This document shows positions 15,701-23,253 of a stretch of DNA of 43,752 bases, piece by piece. This DNA comes from Brooklawnia sp. (GTDB taxonomy: Bacteria; Actinomycetota; Actinomycetes; Propionibacteriales; Propionibacteriaceae), in contig JAAYVP010000116.1 in the NCBI GenBank assembly GCA_012517115.1, positions 1-43,752 of the forward strand, given 5' to 3'. The translations under genes and the position numbers were made by a program. The notes below the pieces were generated by a model that worked only from the letters and a program-made list of their open reading frames with translations, searched no databases and was not told the origin of the DNA. How positions within the stretch are numbered: the first letter of the stretch is position 1; each line of letters opens with the position of its first letter.

Positions 15701-17584
15701 ATCGGGGATATGTCGGGCGATGTCTTCGGCAACGGGCTGCTGCGGTCGCGGCACATCCGGCTGGTCGCCGCGTTCAACCATACGCATATCTTTATCGACC
15801 CTGACCCTGACCCCGAGACGTCCTATCTCGAGCGTGAGCGACTGTTCCGGCTGCCGCGTTCAGGCTGGGACGACTATCGCCCCGACCTGATCACCGCCGG
15901 TGGCGGCGTTCACCTACGCAGCGCGAAGACGATCCCGGTCGGGGACGAGGTTCGCCGGGCGCTGGGGCTCGATGACGCCGTCACGGAACTGACCCCGAAC
16001 GAAATGATCCAGGCAATCCTGCGCGCCCCGGTCGATCTGATGTGGAACGGTGGCATCGGAACGTGGGTGAAGGCGACCGACGAAACCCACGCCCAAGTTG
16101 GTGATCGCAGCAACGACCAGTTGCGGGTGGACGCGAACACCGTCCGGGCACGCTGTGTCGCCGAAGGCGGCAACCTTGGCTGGACGCAGGCAGCCCGCGT
16201 CGAGTACGCGCTGGCCGGCGGCCGCATCAACACCGACTTCATCGACAACTCTGCTGGCGTCGACACCTCCGACCACGAAGTCAATATCAAGATCTTGTTG
16301 GACGCCGAGGTAACGGCCGGTCGACTGGATCGCAGCGAACGCGACCGCCTGCTGCACCAGATGACCGACGAGGTCGCCGAGTTGGTGCTCGATCACAACG
16401 TTGCCCAGAACCTTGCGTTGGCTAACTCGTTGGCGACAGCACACGAGAATGCCGGCGTGCATGAGCAGCTGATGGCGACGCTGGAGCGCAGCGGGCAACT
16501 CGTCCGTCGATCGGAGGGCCTACCGAGCAGCGAAACGCTGGCGGCACGGACCGCCCACGGCCGGGGACTGGTGGGACCCGAGTTGGCCATGCTATTGGCG
16601 ACGGTGAAGCACGACCTCGCCGAGGCCGTGCTGGCATCTGATTTGCCTGATGATCCCTACCTGGCAGACCGGCTCGTCAAGTACTTCCCGACTCCGCTGC
16701 GCGACCGGTTCGGTGAACAGATGCTCAGCCACCCACTGGCCAGGCAGATCATCACCACCGTGGCCGTGAACCGTTTCGTGGACTCCCAGGGCATCAGCGC
16801 GGCCCACCGGCTGCGGACGGAGACCGGTGCTACTACGGCCGATGTGATGCGCGCCCAACTGACGGCACGCAACCTGATGGATGCTGGCTGGCTCGAAACC
16901 ACCACCACCAATGCGACCGATATGGACGCCGCTACGAAGACCATGCTGCGAGTACACATCCGCCGTCTGGTGGAGCGCGCCTGCCGGTGGTTGTTGCAGG
17001 AACACCGCCACGGCATCGATATCGAGGGGCTGGTCGCCGAGCTGAAGCCTGGGACGCGTGAGGTCATCCGGGACCTGCCTGAACTGCTGGCGCCCGCAGG
17101 CCGGGAATGTTACGAGGTGTCCGCGGCCAACTTGGTCGAACTGGGCGTGCGCGCCGATCTGGCGCGACGGATGGCTAGCTGGCAGATTGCGCACCTGGCA
17201 CTGCCCATCGTGCGGGTGGCCGGCCGCCACCGCCGGGATGTCGGTTTGACGGCCCGGGTCTACTTTGGACTGAGCGAGCGACTAGGCATCGACCAGGCAC
17301 TGACTTCATCGCAGAGTCTGCCGCGCACCGGCCGCTGGGAAATCATGGCACGGGCTTCGGTCCGCGATGAACTGATCAATGTGCAAGCGGCGATCGCGGC
17401 CGATGCGCTAGAGATGCTGCCCGACCCCGATCTAGGTTCTGACGAAATCGTGGCGGCGTGGTGGCAGGCACATCCCGCAGCCGCCGGGCAGCGCGATCTG
17501 CTCGCCGAGATCTGTCAAGGCGAGGTCGATCTGGCCAGGATGTCGGTGGCGACCGGTGCACTGCGGGGGTTGGTCACCCGCTGA
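12758..17584 (+). CDS. gdh: NAD-specific glutamate dehydrogenase, large (180-kDa) class
   Basis: A 1608-residue enzyme of the GDH class known from Streptomyces, mycobacteria and Pseudomonas, which converts glutamate to 2-oxoglutarate and ammonia with NAD. Most of the first 700 residues are the regulatory region with ACT-like segments. The catalytic core begins near residue 780: GPIARGGIRWSDR, then VPVGAKGGFYPK near 845 with the catalytic lysine, CVGIGDMSGDVFGNG and FNHTHIFIDPDPDP. The dinucleotide-binding EGGNLGWTQAARVEYA and IDNSAGVDTSDHEVNIKIL follow. The C-terminal 400 residues are the helical domain of this class. Length matches the usual 1600-1650, and no disruption is visible. A GGGGAGAG ribosome binding site supports the start. 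The role is most likely glutamate catabolism. Confidence 0.95.
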   Translation: MIDDGRRPAKPSRDQLLQQIVQIAVEQVPALPGSDRVLEFLRHYFKHAENSVLLTRPAQQIVRSLLYHVQLAYRRAPGESHLDVHTPSLEQDGWEAGGHTVLTLVTDDKAWLVDTVSLAVNAQGWSVREIIHPQFHAIRDAEGKLLDMAHRREGRPTIAEAWLWLELYPPLGSSAEDAKPDLMKALHASLNDLDAATTDQKAMHDRLVAAAQQAEDAPDSDALLVAEMLMWLADDRFLLLGARDFTLTTSDNGNVHFEPKPGGLGILRGDQRAARSFNAAPRQGELLVITKDSDRSRVRRANHMDYLGLHLAGVDGEHVERRFLGLFAASALTESVLRVPMLRGKALQIADAIGYDPDSYGGRAVAAAIEAHPRDELLQSGAAELTPIIAEIADQDDPRQVISYFRVDAWGRFLTALIYFPRERYNTTVRQRLAGLLMEVSGAESFQWSALVSESPLARLYFTLKLPPGQMLPELDQARLRQAIEEATRDWEDRFIEIAERMDSAQRGVEWSDGYKEDYTPVEAINDLVALNQVSGSSDMAQIMYVPVPPEDGVDFRLKMLRVDSEMVLSEIMPHLASLGVDVIDERPFQLELRGHEAHIYDFGLRLPGGAERLDGWSYEARARFTSAVAASYAGLGEADGLNRMVTDSWLTWQQVSVLRAVSRYLRQHGTTYSQPYIAATLHKYKQITTGLVRLFEAKFDPWLDPEVDRALLVEERADRVRAGLEQVSALDEDRMLRQFLSVLLAVVRTNYYQLDDDPLPSGTPRPGRGALAFKLSPGGLDFVDDRQPKFEIFVYSPQVEGVHLRYGPIARGGIRWSDRAEDYRTEVLDLVRAQTVKNAIIVPVGAKGGFYPKLLGTLGPADRLSEARASYASYIKALLSVTDSIVDGQPVHPDRVVAWDGYDPYLVVAADKGTASFSDLANRIAVERGFWLGDAFASGGSAGYDHKGMGITARGAWVSVQRHFGEMGIDDQADDFTCVGIGDMSGDVFGNGLLRSRHIRLVAAFNHTHIFIDPDPDPETSYLERERLFRLPRSGWDDYRPDLITAGGGVHLRSAKTIPVGDEVRRALGLDDAVTELTPNEMIQAILRAPVDLMWNGGIGTWVKATDETHAQVGDRSNDQLRVDANTVRARCVAEGGNLGWTQAARVEYALAGGRINTDFIDNSAGVDTSDHEVNIKILLDAEVTAGRLDRSERDRLLHQMTDEVAELVLDHNVAQNLALANSLATAHENAGVHEQLMATLERSGQLVRRSEGLPSSETLAARTAHGRGLVGPELAMLLATVKHDLAEAVLASDLPDDPYLADRLVKYFPTPLRDRFGEQMLSHPLARQIITTVAVNRFVDSQGISAAHRLRTETGATTADVMRAQLTARNLMDAGWLETTTTNATDMDAATKTMLRVHIRRLVERACRWLLQEHRHGIDIEGLVAELKPGTREVIRDLPELLAPAGRECYEVSAANLVELGVRADLARRMASWQIAHLALPIVRVAGRHRRDVGLTARVYFGLSERLGIDQALTSSQSLPRTGRWEIMARASVRDELINVQAAIAADALEMLPDPDLGSDEIVAAWWQAHPAAAGQRDLLAEICQGEVDLARMSVATGALRGLVTR

Positions 17585-17610
17585 GTCCGCCATCGGGCAG
17601 GATGAGCGGC

Positions 17611-18468
17611 ATGCGTATCGACCTGCACACCCACTCCAATCTCTCCGACGGTACCGACACCCCGACTCGTTTGGTGCTGAACGCCCGAAACGCCGGACTG
17701 GAGGCAGTGGCGCTGACCGACCACGACACGCTGGATGGTGTGCTGGAGGCCCGTGCGGCTGGGCGCCGGGTGGGCGTTCATGTGGTGCCCGGGGTCGAAC
17801 TCAGCACAGAGGTGGACGGCCGTGAGGTGCATCTGCTTGGTTATGGGCCGCGGCTCGACCACGACGACTTGAACGCAGAGCTGGCGCGGATCCGGCTGGG
17901 CCGCCGAAACCGGCTGCCAGCGATGCTCGACCGGCTGGCACGGCTCGGCGTCGTGGTGACCATGGCCGAGGTGCAGGCGCAAGCCGGCGCGCCCGGCACT
18001 GCGCTGGGGCGGCCGCACGTGGCAGACGCTCTGATCGCCAAGGGCGAGGTTGTCAACAGACAGCAGGCCTTCGACCGATTCCTTGACCGCAACGGTCCGG
18101 CCTTCGTGCCACGCCCGGCCGCCGGGCTTACCGCCGGCATCGACCTGCTGCACGCAGCTGGGGCTGCGGTAGTGCTGGCCCACCCGGGTATCCGTGGCAT
18201 GGACGAAGTACTCACCGGCGACCTGATCGAGATGCTGGCCCGCGAGCACGGCTTGGATGGCATTGAGGTGGACTACCCGCTGCACGACACTGCCACGCGC
18301 GATCTTTACCACCGGCTGGGAGCCCGCCTTGGCCTGGTCCGCACCGGATCCAGTGACTACCACGGAACCGGCAAAGCAGGACACGACCTGGGCAGCGTGA
18401 CCACTCGACCGCCGGCCTTCCATGAGTTGCTCCGCCGGATAGCTGAGCGCGGGGGAGTGGCGCATTGA
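17611..18468 (+). CDS. PHP-domain phosphoesterase
   Basis: A 285-residue metal-dependent phosphoesterase of the PHP family (YciV/RNase AM-like, including 3',5'-nucleoside-bisphosphate phosphatases). Metal-binding motifs appear in order: LHTHSNLSDGTDTP at the N-terminus, LTDHDTLDG, VPGVELST, GRPHVADAL, LAHPGI and TGSSDYHG near the C-terminus. The start at 17611 (MRIDLHTHS) has an AGGA eight bases upstream. An ATG at 17602 would add three residues. It follows the glutamate dehydrogenase by 26 bp and could be co-transcribed. Trimming of small RNA ends or degradation of pAp-type nucleotides is the likely role by family. Confidence 0.9.
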   Translation: MRIDLHTHSNLSDGTDTPTRLVLNARNAGLEAVALTDHDTLDGVLEARAAGRRVGVHVVPGVELSTEVDGREVHLLGYGPRLDHDDLNAELARIRLGRRNRLPAMLDRLARLGVVVTMAEVQAQAGAPGTALGRPHVADALIAKGEVVNRQQAFDRFLDRNGPAFVPRPAAGLTAGIDLLHAAGAAVVLAHPGIRGMDEVLTGDLIEMLAREHGLDGIEVDYPLHDTATRDLYHRLGARLGLVRTGSSDYHGTGKAGHDLGSVTTRPPAFHELLRRIAERGGVAH

Positions 18469-18473
18469 GCCGA

Positions 18474-18479
18474 TAGGCT
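18474..18479 (+). promoter_or_regulatory. -10 box of trpS (leaderless)
   Basis: TAGGCT, seven nucleotides (ggctgcc), then the trpS ATG at 18487. No ribosome binding site is visible. Confidence 0.55.
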
Positions 18480-18486
18480 GGCTGCC

Positions 18487-19581
18487 ATGGCACAGATTGA
18501 GGACGCGCTGGAATCCACGTCGGAGGCATCGTTGCGGGCCAGTCAGGCACGCAGCGACGCCATCGAAGCAGACCTGACGGTGCATCCGGAGCGCTATCGG
18601 ATGCTGACCGGTGACCGGCCCACGGGCCGCTTGCACATCGGGCACTACTTCGGGTCGTTGATGAACCGTCTTCGTTTGCAAGATCTGGGGATGGACACCT
18701 GGGTGCTGATCGCCGACTACCAGGTCATCTACGACCGTGACGGTGTGGGTGATCTGAAGGCAAACGTCCTGAGCGCGCTCGCCGACTACCTTGCGGTTGG
18801 GATCGACCCGGCCAGGTCGACGATCTTCGCGCATTCCGCGATTCCCGCCCTCAACCAGCTGATCCTGCCGTTTCTCTCACTGGTCACCGACGCCGAGCTG
18901 CGGCGCAACCCGACCGTCAAGGACGAGTTGGCCAACTCCGACCGGCCGATGAGCGGCCTGATGCTCACCTTCCCGGTGCACCAGGCTGCCGATATCCTGT
19001 TCTGCAAGGCCAATCTGGTGCCCGTAGGCAAAGATCAGCTGCCGCACATCGAAGTCACCCGGTTGATTGCCCGCCGTTTCGACGAACGCTACGGACGCGT
19101 CCACCCTGAACAGCCGGTCTTCCCGCAGGCGGACGCGCTGCTGTCGGCCGCCCCGGCGATCCTCGGGCTGGACGGTACGAAGATGAGCAAGTCCAAGGGC
19201 AACGTGATTGAACTCGGCATGACCGCCGACGAGACGGCGAAGCTGATCAAGAAGGCCAAGACCGACGCCGACCGCCACATCACCTACGACCCGGTTAACC
19301 GACCTGAGGTTTCCAATCTGGTGATGCTGGCGGCGGTCAGCAGCGGACGCACTCCTGAGCAGGTGGCTGAAGAAGTGGGCGATGGCGGTGGTGGCGGCCT
19401 GAAGAAAGAGGTCACTGAGGCACTCAACGAGCACCTTGCACCGATCAGGGCCAGGCGCGCCGAGCTGGTTACTGACCCGGGTCACCTGCTTGAGGTGCTG
19501 CACGAAGGCAACGACAAGGCGAACGCGATGGCCGAGGCCACCTTGGCTGATGTTCGAACCGCCATGCAGATGGATTACTGA
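18487..19581 (+). CDS. trpS: Tryptophanyl-tRNA synthetase
   Basis: A 364-residue class I aminoacyl-tRNA synthetase charging tRNA-Trp. The HIGH motif is H50-IG-H53 in GRLHIGHYFGS. The second signature is KMSKS at 232-236. The mobile segment VLIADYQVIYD and the GLMLTFPVHQAADIL helix are typical of TrpRS. About 38 residues precede the normal start of the core (MLTGDRPTGRL), an acidic extension resembling the auxiliary TrpRS-II group, some of which resist indolmycin. The start is supported by the -10 box seven bases upstream. Whether this is the only TrpRS in the genome cannot be told here. Confidence 0.93.
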   Translation: MAQIEDALESTSEASLRASQARSDAIEADLTVHPERYRMLTGDRPTGRLHIGHYFGSLMNRLRLQDLGMDTWVLIADYQVIYDRDGVGDLKANVLSALADYLAVGIDPARSTIFAHSAIPALNQLILPFLSLVTDAELRRNPTVKDELANSDRPMSGLMLTFPVHQAADILFCKANLVPVGKDQLPHIEVTRLIARRFDERYGRVHPEQPVFPQADALLSAAPAILGLDGTKMSKSKGNVIELGMTADETAKLIKKAKTDADRHITYDPVNRPEVSNLVMLAAVSSGRTPEQVAEEVGDGGGGGLKKEVTEALNEHLAPIRARRAELVTDPGHLLEVLHEGNDKANAMAEATLADVRTAMQMDY

Positions 19582-19634
19582 CCCGGACGCTCAGGTGTAA
19601 CGCGGAGTCGGCTTCTCGGTGAGGTGCTGGGCGT

Positions 19635-20396
19635 TTAGCTGAAGTAGGCGCCGCCGTTGATGTCGGTGACGGTGCCGGTGACGAATCCCGCGGCGGCGTT
19701 ATCGGCCAACCACAGGACCGGACCCGCGACGTCGGCGGGCAGACCCGGCTTCTTGAGGGGAATACTCTCGATCGCCGCGGCCCGGCCGTCGGCGGTGTTG
19801 AACTGCTCATGGAACGGCGTGTCCAGGATCAGCCCGGGCGCGACCGCGTTGACGCGGATCTGCCGGGGCGCGAGTTCCTTGGCCATCGCGGTAGTGAACC
19901 CAAACATGGCGGCCTTGCTGGTTGCGTAGGCGGCCGCTCCCTGACCGCCACCGTTCTGCCCGGCCAGTGAGGCGACGTTGATGATCGACCCGCCGTCGGA
20001 CAGATGCGCCAAGGCGGCCCGGGTGACTAGGAAGCAACTCGTCAGATTCACGTCGAGCACCTTGCGCCACAGTTCCAGGCTCATTTGCGCCAACGGGGAG
20101 CGCTGCACCATGCCGCCGGAGTTGTTCACCAAGATGTCCAGGCCCCCCAGGGCATCAACGATAGCCACCATGGCGTGATCGACCTGCTGCTCGTCGGTTG
20201 CGTCCAATCTGATCGCGAACGGACGGCTGCCGTGCAGCCAGGCAAGTTCATCCAGCAGGTCGCTGTCCGGCTCGTGGGTGAGGTACGTGAAGGCGACCTC
20301 TGCGCCCTGCCTTGCGAAAGCTCTTACGATGCCCAGTCCGATTCCGACGCCACCGCCGGTGACCAGGACACGTCTACCCGAGAAGTCTTGGATCAT
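19635..20396 (-). CDS. Short-chain dehydrogenase/reductase
   Basis: A 253-residue classical SDR. The cofactor motif is TGGGVGIGLG near residue 14, with NNSGG as the second structural motif. The catalytic Ser, Tyr and Lys lie in INVASLAG and AAYATSKAAM. The C-terminal VTGTVTDINGGAYF is typical of 3-oxoacyl-ACP-reductase and polyol-dehydrogenase-like SDRs. Its ATG overlaps the stop of the DEAD-box helicase gene (TCAT at 20393-20396 on the plus strand), so it is translationally coupled as the second gene of that operon. The substrate is unknown. Confidence 0.9.
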   Translation of the reverse strand: MIQDFSGRRVLVTGGGVGIGLGIVRAFARQGAEVAFTYLTHEPDSDLLDELAWLHGSRPFAIRLDATDEQQVDHAMVAIVDALGGLDILVNNSGGMVQRSPLAQMSLELWRKVLDVNLTSCFLVTRAALAHLSDGGSIINVASLAGQNGGGQGAAAYATSKAAMFGFTTAMAKELAPRQIRVNAVAPGLILDTPFHEQFNTADGRAAAIESIPLKKPGLPADVAGPVLWLADNAAAGFVTGTVTDINGGAYFS

Positions 20397-21811
20397 GCCG
20401 TCGATTCTGGCAGAGCTGCCGGTGGCTGATGATCACCCCGCTCAATGACCTGACCGTTGCGGCGGCGGACGCGCTTGCGGCGCGGCCGATCGGAGTTCTT
20501 GTCGTCCTTGCTGATTCGCCGATGCGACCGCAGGGGCCGCGCGGGTGATCGCTCGTCGTCGGACTTCGGCGGGCCAGCGGCGATGCGTCCCTTAGTGCCC
20601 TCCGGGATCTTGAGTTCGGCAAGCAGATGGGGACTGGTGGAGTAGGTCTCGGCGGGGTCTGCGAAATCGAGATCGAGGGCTTTGTTGATCACTCGCCAGC
20701 GGGTGAGATCTGGCCAGTCGACCAGTGTGACTGCCACTCCGGAGTGACCGGCGCGTCCGGTGCGTCCGATGCGATGCACGTACTGTTGTGCGTCGTCGGG
20801 TACCTCGTAGTTGATGACATGAGTAACGCCCGCCACATCGATGCCGCGGGCAGCCACATCGGTCGCCACCAGCACCTTCGTCGCGCCGCGACGGAATCTC
20901 CTCAGCGTCCGCTCGCGCTGCGACTGGTTGAGGTCGCCATGAATGGGAGCCGCGTCGAAGCCACGGTCGACCAGTTCGTCGGCCAGCCGCTGTGCGGAGC
21001 GTTTGGTGCGGGTGAAGATCATCATCTTGCCGACCGCCGGTGCCTGCGCCAGCTTGCCGATGATCTCCGGTTTGTCGAGGTCATGGGCCTGGTAGATGAA
21101 CTGGGTGGTGTCGGGGACGGTCGCCTGGGCATCGTGGCCCTCGGCGCGCACATGTACCGGCTGGTTCAGGTGCGCCCGCGCCAACGCGACGATCTGCGCG
21201 GGCATTGTGGCGCTGAACATCAGCGTTTGTTTGCCGGATGGCGTCATGGCGGCCAGCCGCTCGACGTCCGGCAAGAAGCCCAGGTCGAGCATCTCATCCG
21301 CCTCGTCGAGCACCAGCACCTGGACATGGGACAGGTCGAGGCTCTTCCGGTTCGCCAGGTCGAGCAGCCGTCCGGGTGTGCCGACCACGAGGTCGACGCC
21401 ATCGTTCAATGTGTCGAGTTGCTCGTCGTAGCTGACGCCACCGTAGATGGTCAGGACACGAACCCCCAGCTTCGCTGAGGCTTTCGCCAGGTCGGAACTG
21501 ACCTGCAGGGCCAGCTCGCGGGTCGGTGTCATCACCAACGCCTGCGGTTTGCCATAATCGGTGAAATCGGCGAAGTCTTCATGGCCGGGTAGCACCAGCC
21601 GCTGCAGCAGTGGGGCACCAAAAGCCAGGGTCTTGCCGGTGCCTGTGCGAGCCTGGCCGATCATGTCGGCACCGGTCAAGGCGATCGGGATCGCCAGTTC
21701 TTGGATCGGGAAGGGGTTGAGGATGCCCGCCTCGGCCAGTGCCGCGACGATCGGCTCGGCCACGCCAAGATCGGCGAAAGTCATTGTGTTGTCTGTCATC
21801 AGCGCTTCCAT
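20393..21811 (-). CDS. DEAD-box ATP-dependent RNA helicase
   Basis: A 472-residue RhlE/CsdA-type RNA helicase. All core motifs are present: Q motif PFPIQELAIP, motif I ARTGTGKT, Ia TPTREL, GG, TPGR, motif II DEAD, motif III SAT, motif V ATDVAARGID and motif VI HRIGRTGR. The last 70 or so residues form a basic, arginine-rich RNA-binding tail. The start could be Met1 or Met5 (MTDNTMTFADLG); both have weak ribosome binding sites. It is divergent from the ferritin-like gene, the same pairing as Rv3211/Rv3210c in M. tuberculosis (from memory). Likely roles are ribosome assembly and mRNA decay, perhaps during cold adaptation given the nearby cold-shock gene. Confidence 0.94.
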   Translation of the reverse strand: MEALMTDNTMTFADLGVAEPIVAALAEAGILNPFPIQELAIPIALTGADMIGQARTGTGKTLAFGAPLLQRLVLPGHEDFADFTDYGKPQALVMTPTRELALQVSSDLAKASAKLGVRVLTIYGGVSYDEQLDTLNDGVDLVVGTPGRLLDLANRKSLDLSHVQVLVLDEADEMLDLGFLPDVERLAAMTPSGKQTLMFSATMPAQIVALARAHLNQPVHVRAEGHDAQATVPDTTQFIYQAHDLDKPEIIGKLAQAPAVGKMMIFTRTKRSAQRLADELVDRGFDAAPIHGDLNQSQRERTLRRFRRGATKVLVATDVAARGIDVAGVTHVINYEVPDDAQQYVHRIGRTGRAGHSGVAVTLVDWPDLTRWRVINKALDLDFADPAETYSTSPHLLAELKIPEGTKGRIAAGPPKSDDERSPARPLRSHRRISKDDKNSDRPRRKRVRRRNGQVIERGDHQPPAALPESTA

Positions 21812-21838
21812 GCCTCGGGAATGCGTGGTCCACCGGCC

Positions 21839-21844
21839 AGTTTA
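21839..21844 (-). promoter_or_regulatory. Candidate -10 box of the DEAD helicase operon
   Basis: TAAACT on the minus strand, 27 nt before the start codon at 21811, which would give a leader of about 20 nt. No -35 box is evident. Confidence 0.35.
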
Positions 21845-21867
21845 GCGCTCCATCAGGCGTCGCGCGC

Positions 21868-21873
21868 TAGCCT
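21868..21873 (+). promoter_or_regulatory. -10 box of the ferritin-like gene (leaderless)
   Basis: TAGCCT followed by six nucleotides (gagcgg) and the GTG start at 21880. It is back to back with the candidate promoter of the DEAD helicase operon. Confidence 0.5.
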
Positions 21874-21879
21874 GAGCGG

Positions 21880-22533
21880 GTGAGTAACGAGATGGCATCC
21901 GACGCCGGCACTTCACTGCTGGCCCTGCTGGCCTACCAGAACTTGCGAGTGGCCCAGTCGCTGCTCCGACCCGAAGAGGGTCCGACCGACCTTGGCGAGC
22001 TGCTGCCGGTCGCGCGGATCGCCGCCGAGGCCTTGACTCGCTTCACCCACGCTTGTGATGCGATCGCGGGCGGACAGACCGCCGCCCAGGCGGCCATGGT
22101 GCCGATCACCAGCCCCGTGGACGAGTTCTGGTCGATGACCAGACCCCGCAACCTGGGGGAACAGCGGCTGCGGGTGATGGTGGTGGCGAACCTAGAACTG
22201 GAACTGGTGCAGCGGGTTATCGAACACGTGCCAGAGATAGCCGGGGAGACGCTCGAACCCGCGGCTGCCTTGTGGCGGGTCATCGACCTCGGCAGCCAAG
22301 GCGTCGTCCGCGCGATCGAACAGGCCGACGGTCCCGACGAGATGTCGCTGTACGCGAGGCGACTATTGGGAGAGTCCGCCGTGATGAGCCAACGGCTGGT
22401 GGTGCGCCAGCCAGCCCTGCGGGTGGCGTTGACGGGCGAGTCGGACGACAACCTCAGTGCGTCAACTGCTGTGCTGGATGAGGTGCTGGCCGCGGTGGCC
22501 GCCCGGGTCGGGCAGCTGGGGCTGTCGGTCTGA
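21880..22533 (+). CDS. Ferritin-like fold protein (MiaE-like)
   Basis: A 217-residue, almost entirely helical protein. It resembles the actinobacterial family next to rhlE that is annotated as ferritin-like or tRNA-(ms2io6A)-hydroxylase-like (Rv3210c in M. tuberculosis, from memory). Helices such as LLALLAYQNLRVAQSLL and LRVMVVANLELELVQRVIEHV carry Glu residues that could serve a carboxylate-bridged site. However, I cannot identify the paired ExxH motifs of true MiaE, so iron binding and hydroxylase activity are doubtful. The GTG start fits the TAGCCT box six bases upstream. It converges with the DUF3107 gene. Function is unknown. Confidence 0.8.
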   Translation: MSNEMASDAGTSLLALLAYQNLRVAQSLLRPEEGPTDLGELLPVARIAAEALTRFTHACDAIAGGQTAAQAAMVPITSPVDEFWSMTRPRNLGEQRLRVMVVANLELELVQRVIEHVPEIAGETLEPAAALWRVIDLGSQGVVRAIEQADGPDEMSLYARRLLGESAVMSQRLVVRQPALRVALTGESDDNLSASTAVLDEVLAAVAARVGQLGLSV

Positions 22534-22568
22534 GTCTGTGCGGAAGCGCTAGTCGGCCCGGTCGGCGG

Positions 22569-22802
22569 CTATTCGGATTCGAAACCGAAACCGACCGGTC
22601 GGGCATGCTCTGCGCCGAGATCGAGGTAGCCGATCTGCCGTGCCGGGAGCAGCAGCCGGCGGCCCTTGTCAGCCTTGACTACGAGGACGCCGGGATCGGT
22701 GCGTAATGCCTCGCGAAGCGCCTGCTCTAGTTCGTCGGCGGTTTGCTGGGTCTCGACTGTCAGCTCGCGTCCAATTTGGCGGACGCCGATCTTGATCTCC
22801 AC
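22569..22802 (-). CDS. DUF3107 family protein
   Basis: A 77-residue small protein of the DUF3107 family (TB9.4/Rv3208A type, from memory). It opens MEIKIGVRQIGRELTVET and ends with a conserved stretch around PARQIGYLDLG. I choose the GTG at 22802 because a TAGGTT -10 box lies seven bases upstream, giving a leaderless transcript. A TTG at 22811 would overlap that box. Codons are typical of the window. The molecular function is unknown. The neighbourhood (DEAD helicase, ferritin-like protein, AdnAB) is conserved in actinobacteria. Confidence 0.87.
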   Translation of the reverse strand: MEIKIGVRQIGRELTVETQQTADELEQALREALRTDPGVLVVKADKGRRLLLPARQIGYLDLGAEHARPVGFGFESE

Positions 22803-22809
22803 AGCGACC

Positions 22810-22815
22810 AACCTA
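22810..22815 (-). promoter_or_regulatory. -10 box of the DUF3107 gene (leaderless)
   Basis: TAGGTT on the minus strand with seven nucleotides (ggtcgct) to the GTG at 22802. This decides the start codon for DUF3107. Confidence 0.5.
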
Positions 22816-22826
22816 CCCGAACCATG

Positions 22827-22856
22827 AAAAGGGCCGCACCCTTGCGGATGCGGCCC
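22827..22856 (-). terminator. Rho-independent terminator of the cold-shock gene
   Basis: On the minus strand GGGCCGCA pairs with TGCGGCCC (two more C-G pairs inside, four-base loop) and is followed directly by TTTT. It lies 22 bp beyond the cold-shock stop codon. Confidence 0.8.
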
Positions 22857-22877
22857 AAGTCGGGATCGATACGTCGG

Positions 22878-23084
22878 TCAGCCGATTACCCGGACGGCGT
22901 CAGCCTGCTGGCCCTTGGGGCCTTGGGTGATTTCGAACTCGACCTTCTGGCCTTCCTCAAGCAGACGGAAGCCGCTCGCGTCGATGGCGGTGTAATGGAC
23001 GAAGACATCGTCATTCGAACCCTCCACCGCGATGAAGCCGTAGCCCTTCTCGGCATTGAACCACTTAACGGTTCCCTGCGCCAT
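22878..23084 (-). CDS. cspA: Cold-shock protein, CspA family
   Basis: A 68-residue single OB-fold nucleic-acid chaperone. Both RNA-binding motifs are intact: KGYGFIAV (RNP1) and VFVHYTAI (RNP2). The opening [18 protein letters not shown] and the C-terminal [13 protein letters not shown] are typical of actinobacterial CspA/ScoF proteins. The ribosome binding site AAGGAGAA is strong, and a hairpin with T-run ends the gene, so it is monocistronic. The 169 bp up to the divergent adnA start could hold a long cold-responsive leader; I do not see the E. coli cold box. Confidence 0.95.
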   Translation of the reverse strand: MAQGTVKWFNAEKGYGFIAVEGSNDDVFVHYTAIDASGFRLLEEGQKVEFEITQGPKGQQADAVRVIG

Positions 23085-23207
23085 TTGTTCTCCTTGCGTA
23101 CTTTCCGCAGCCGTACCTCACGACCACCTGCCGTTCCAGCCCCAGGGGGGATTCCGCAAGACCCGGTAGTACAGCGGCACTGCAACCTGAGCTTGCAAAC
23201 GACGACA

Positions 23208-23213
23208 TACACT
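23208..23213 (+). promoter_or_regulatory. Candidate -10 box of adnAB
   Basis: TACACT about 40 bp before the adnA ATG would give a leader of about 34 nt. TTGCAA at 23193-23198 is too close to be its -35 box. Confidence 0.35.
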
Positions 23214-23253
23214 CTCGCACAGCGATCCGGGCTTTGTAAGTCCAGGACCGGAA

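Noticed and set aside
17515-18834. 439-codon minus-strand open frame opposite the PHP and trpS genes
   Set aside because: It overlaps the end of gdh, all of the PHP gene and the start of trpS, each with clear motifs. Its composition is that of an antisense shadow.
23085-23253. Possible cold-box or riboregulator in the cspA leader
   Set aside because: No recognisable cold box or stable conserved stem. Only the long divergent gap suggests it.
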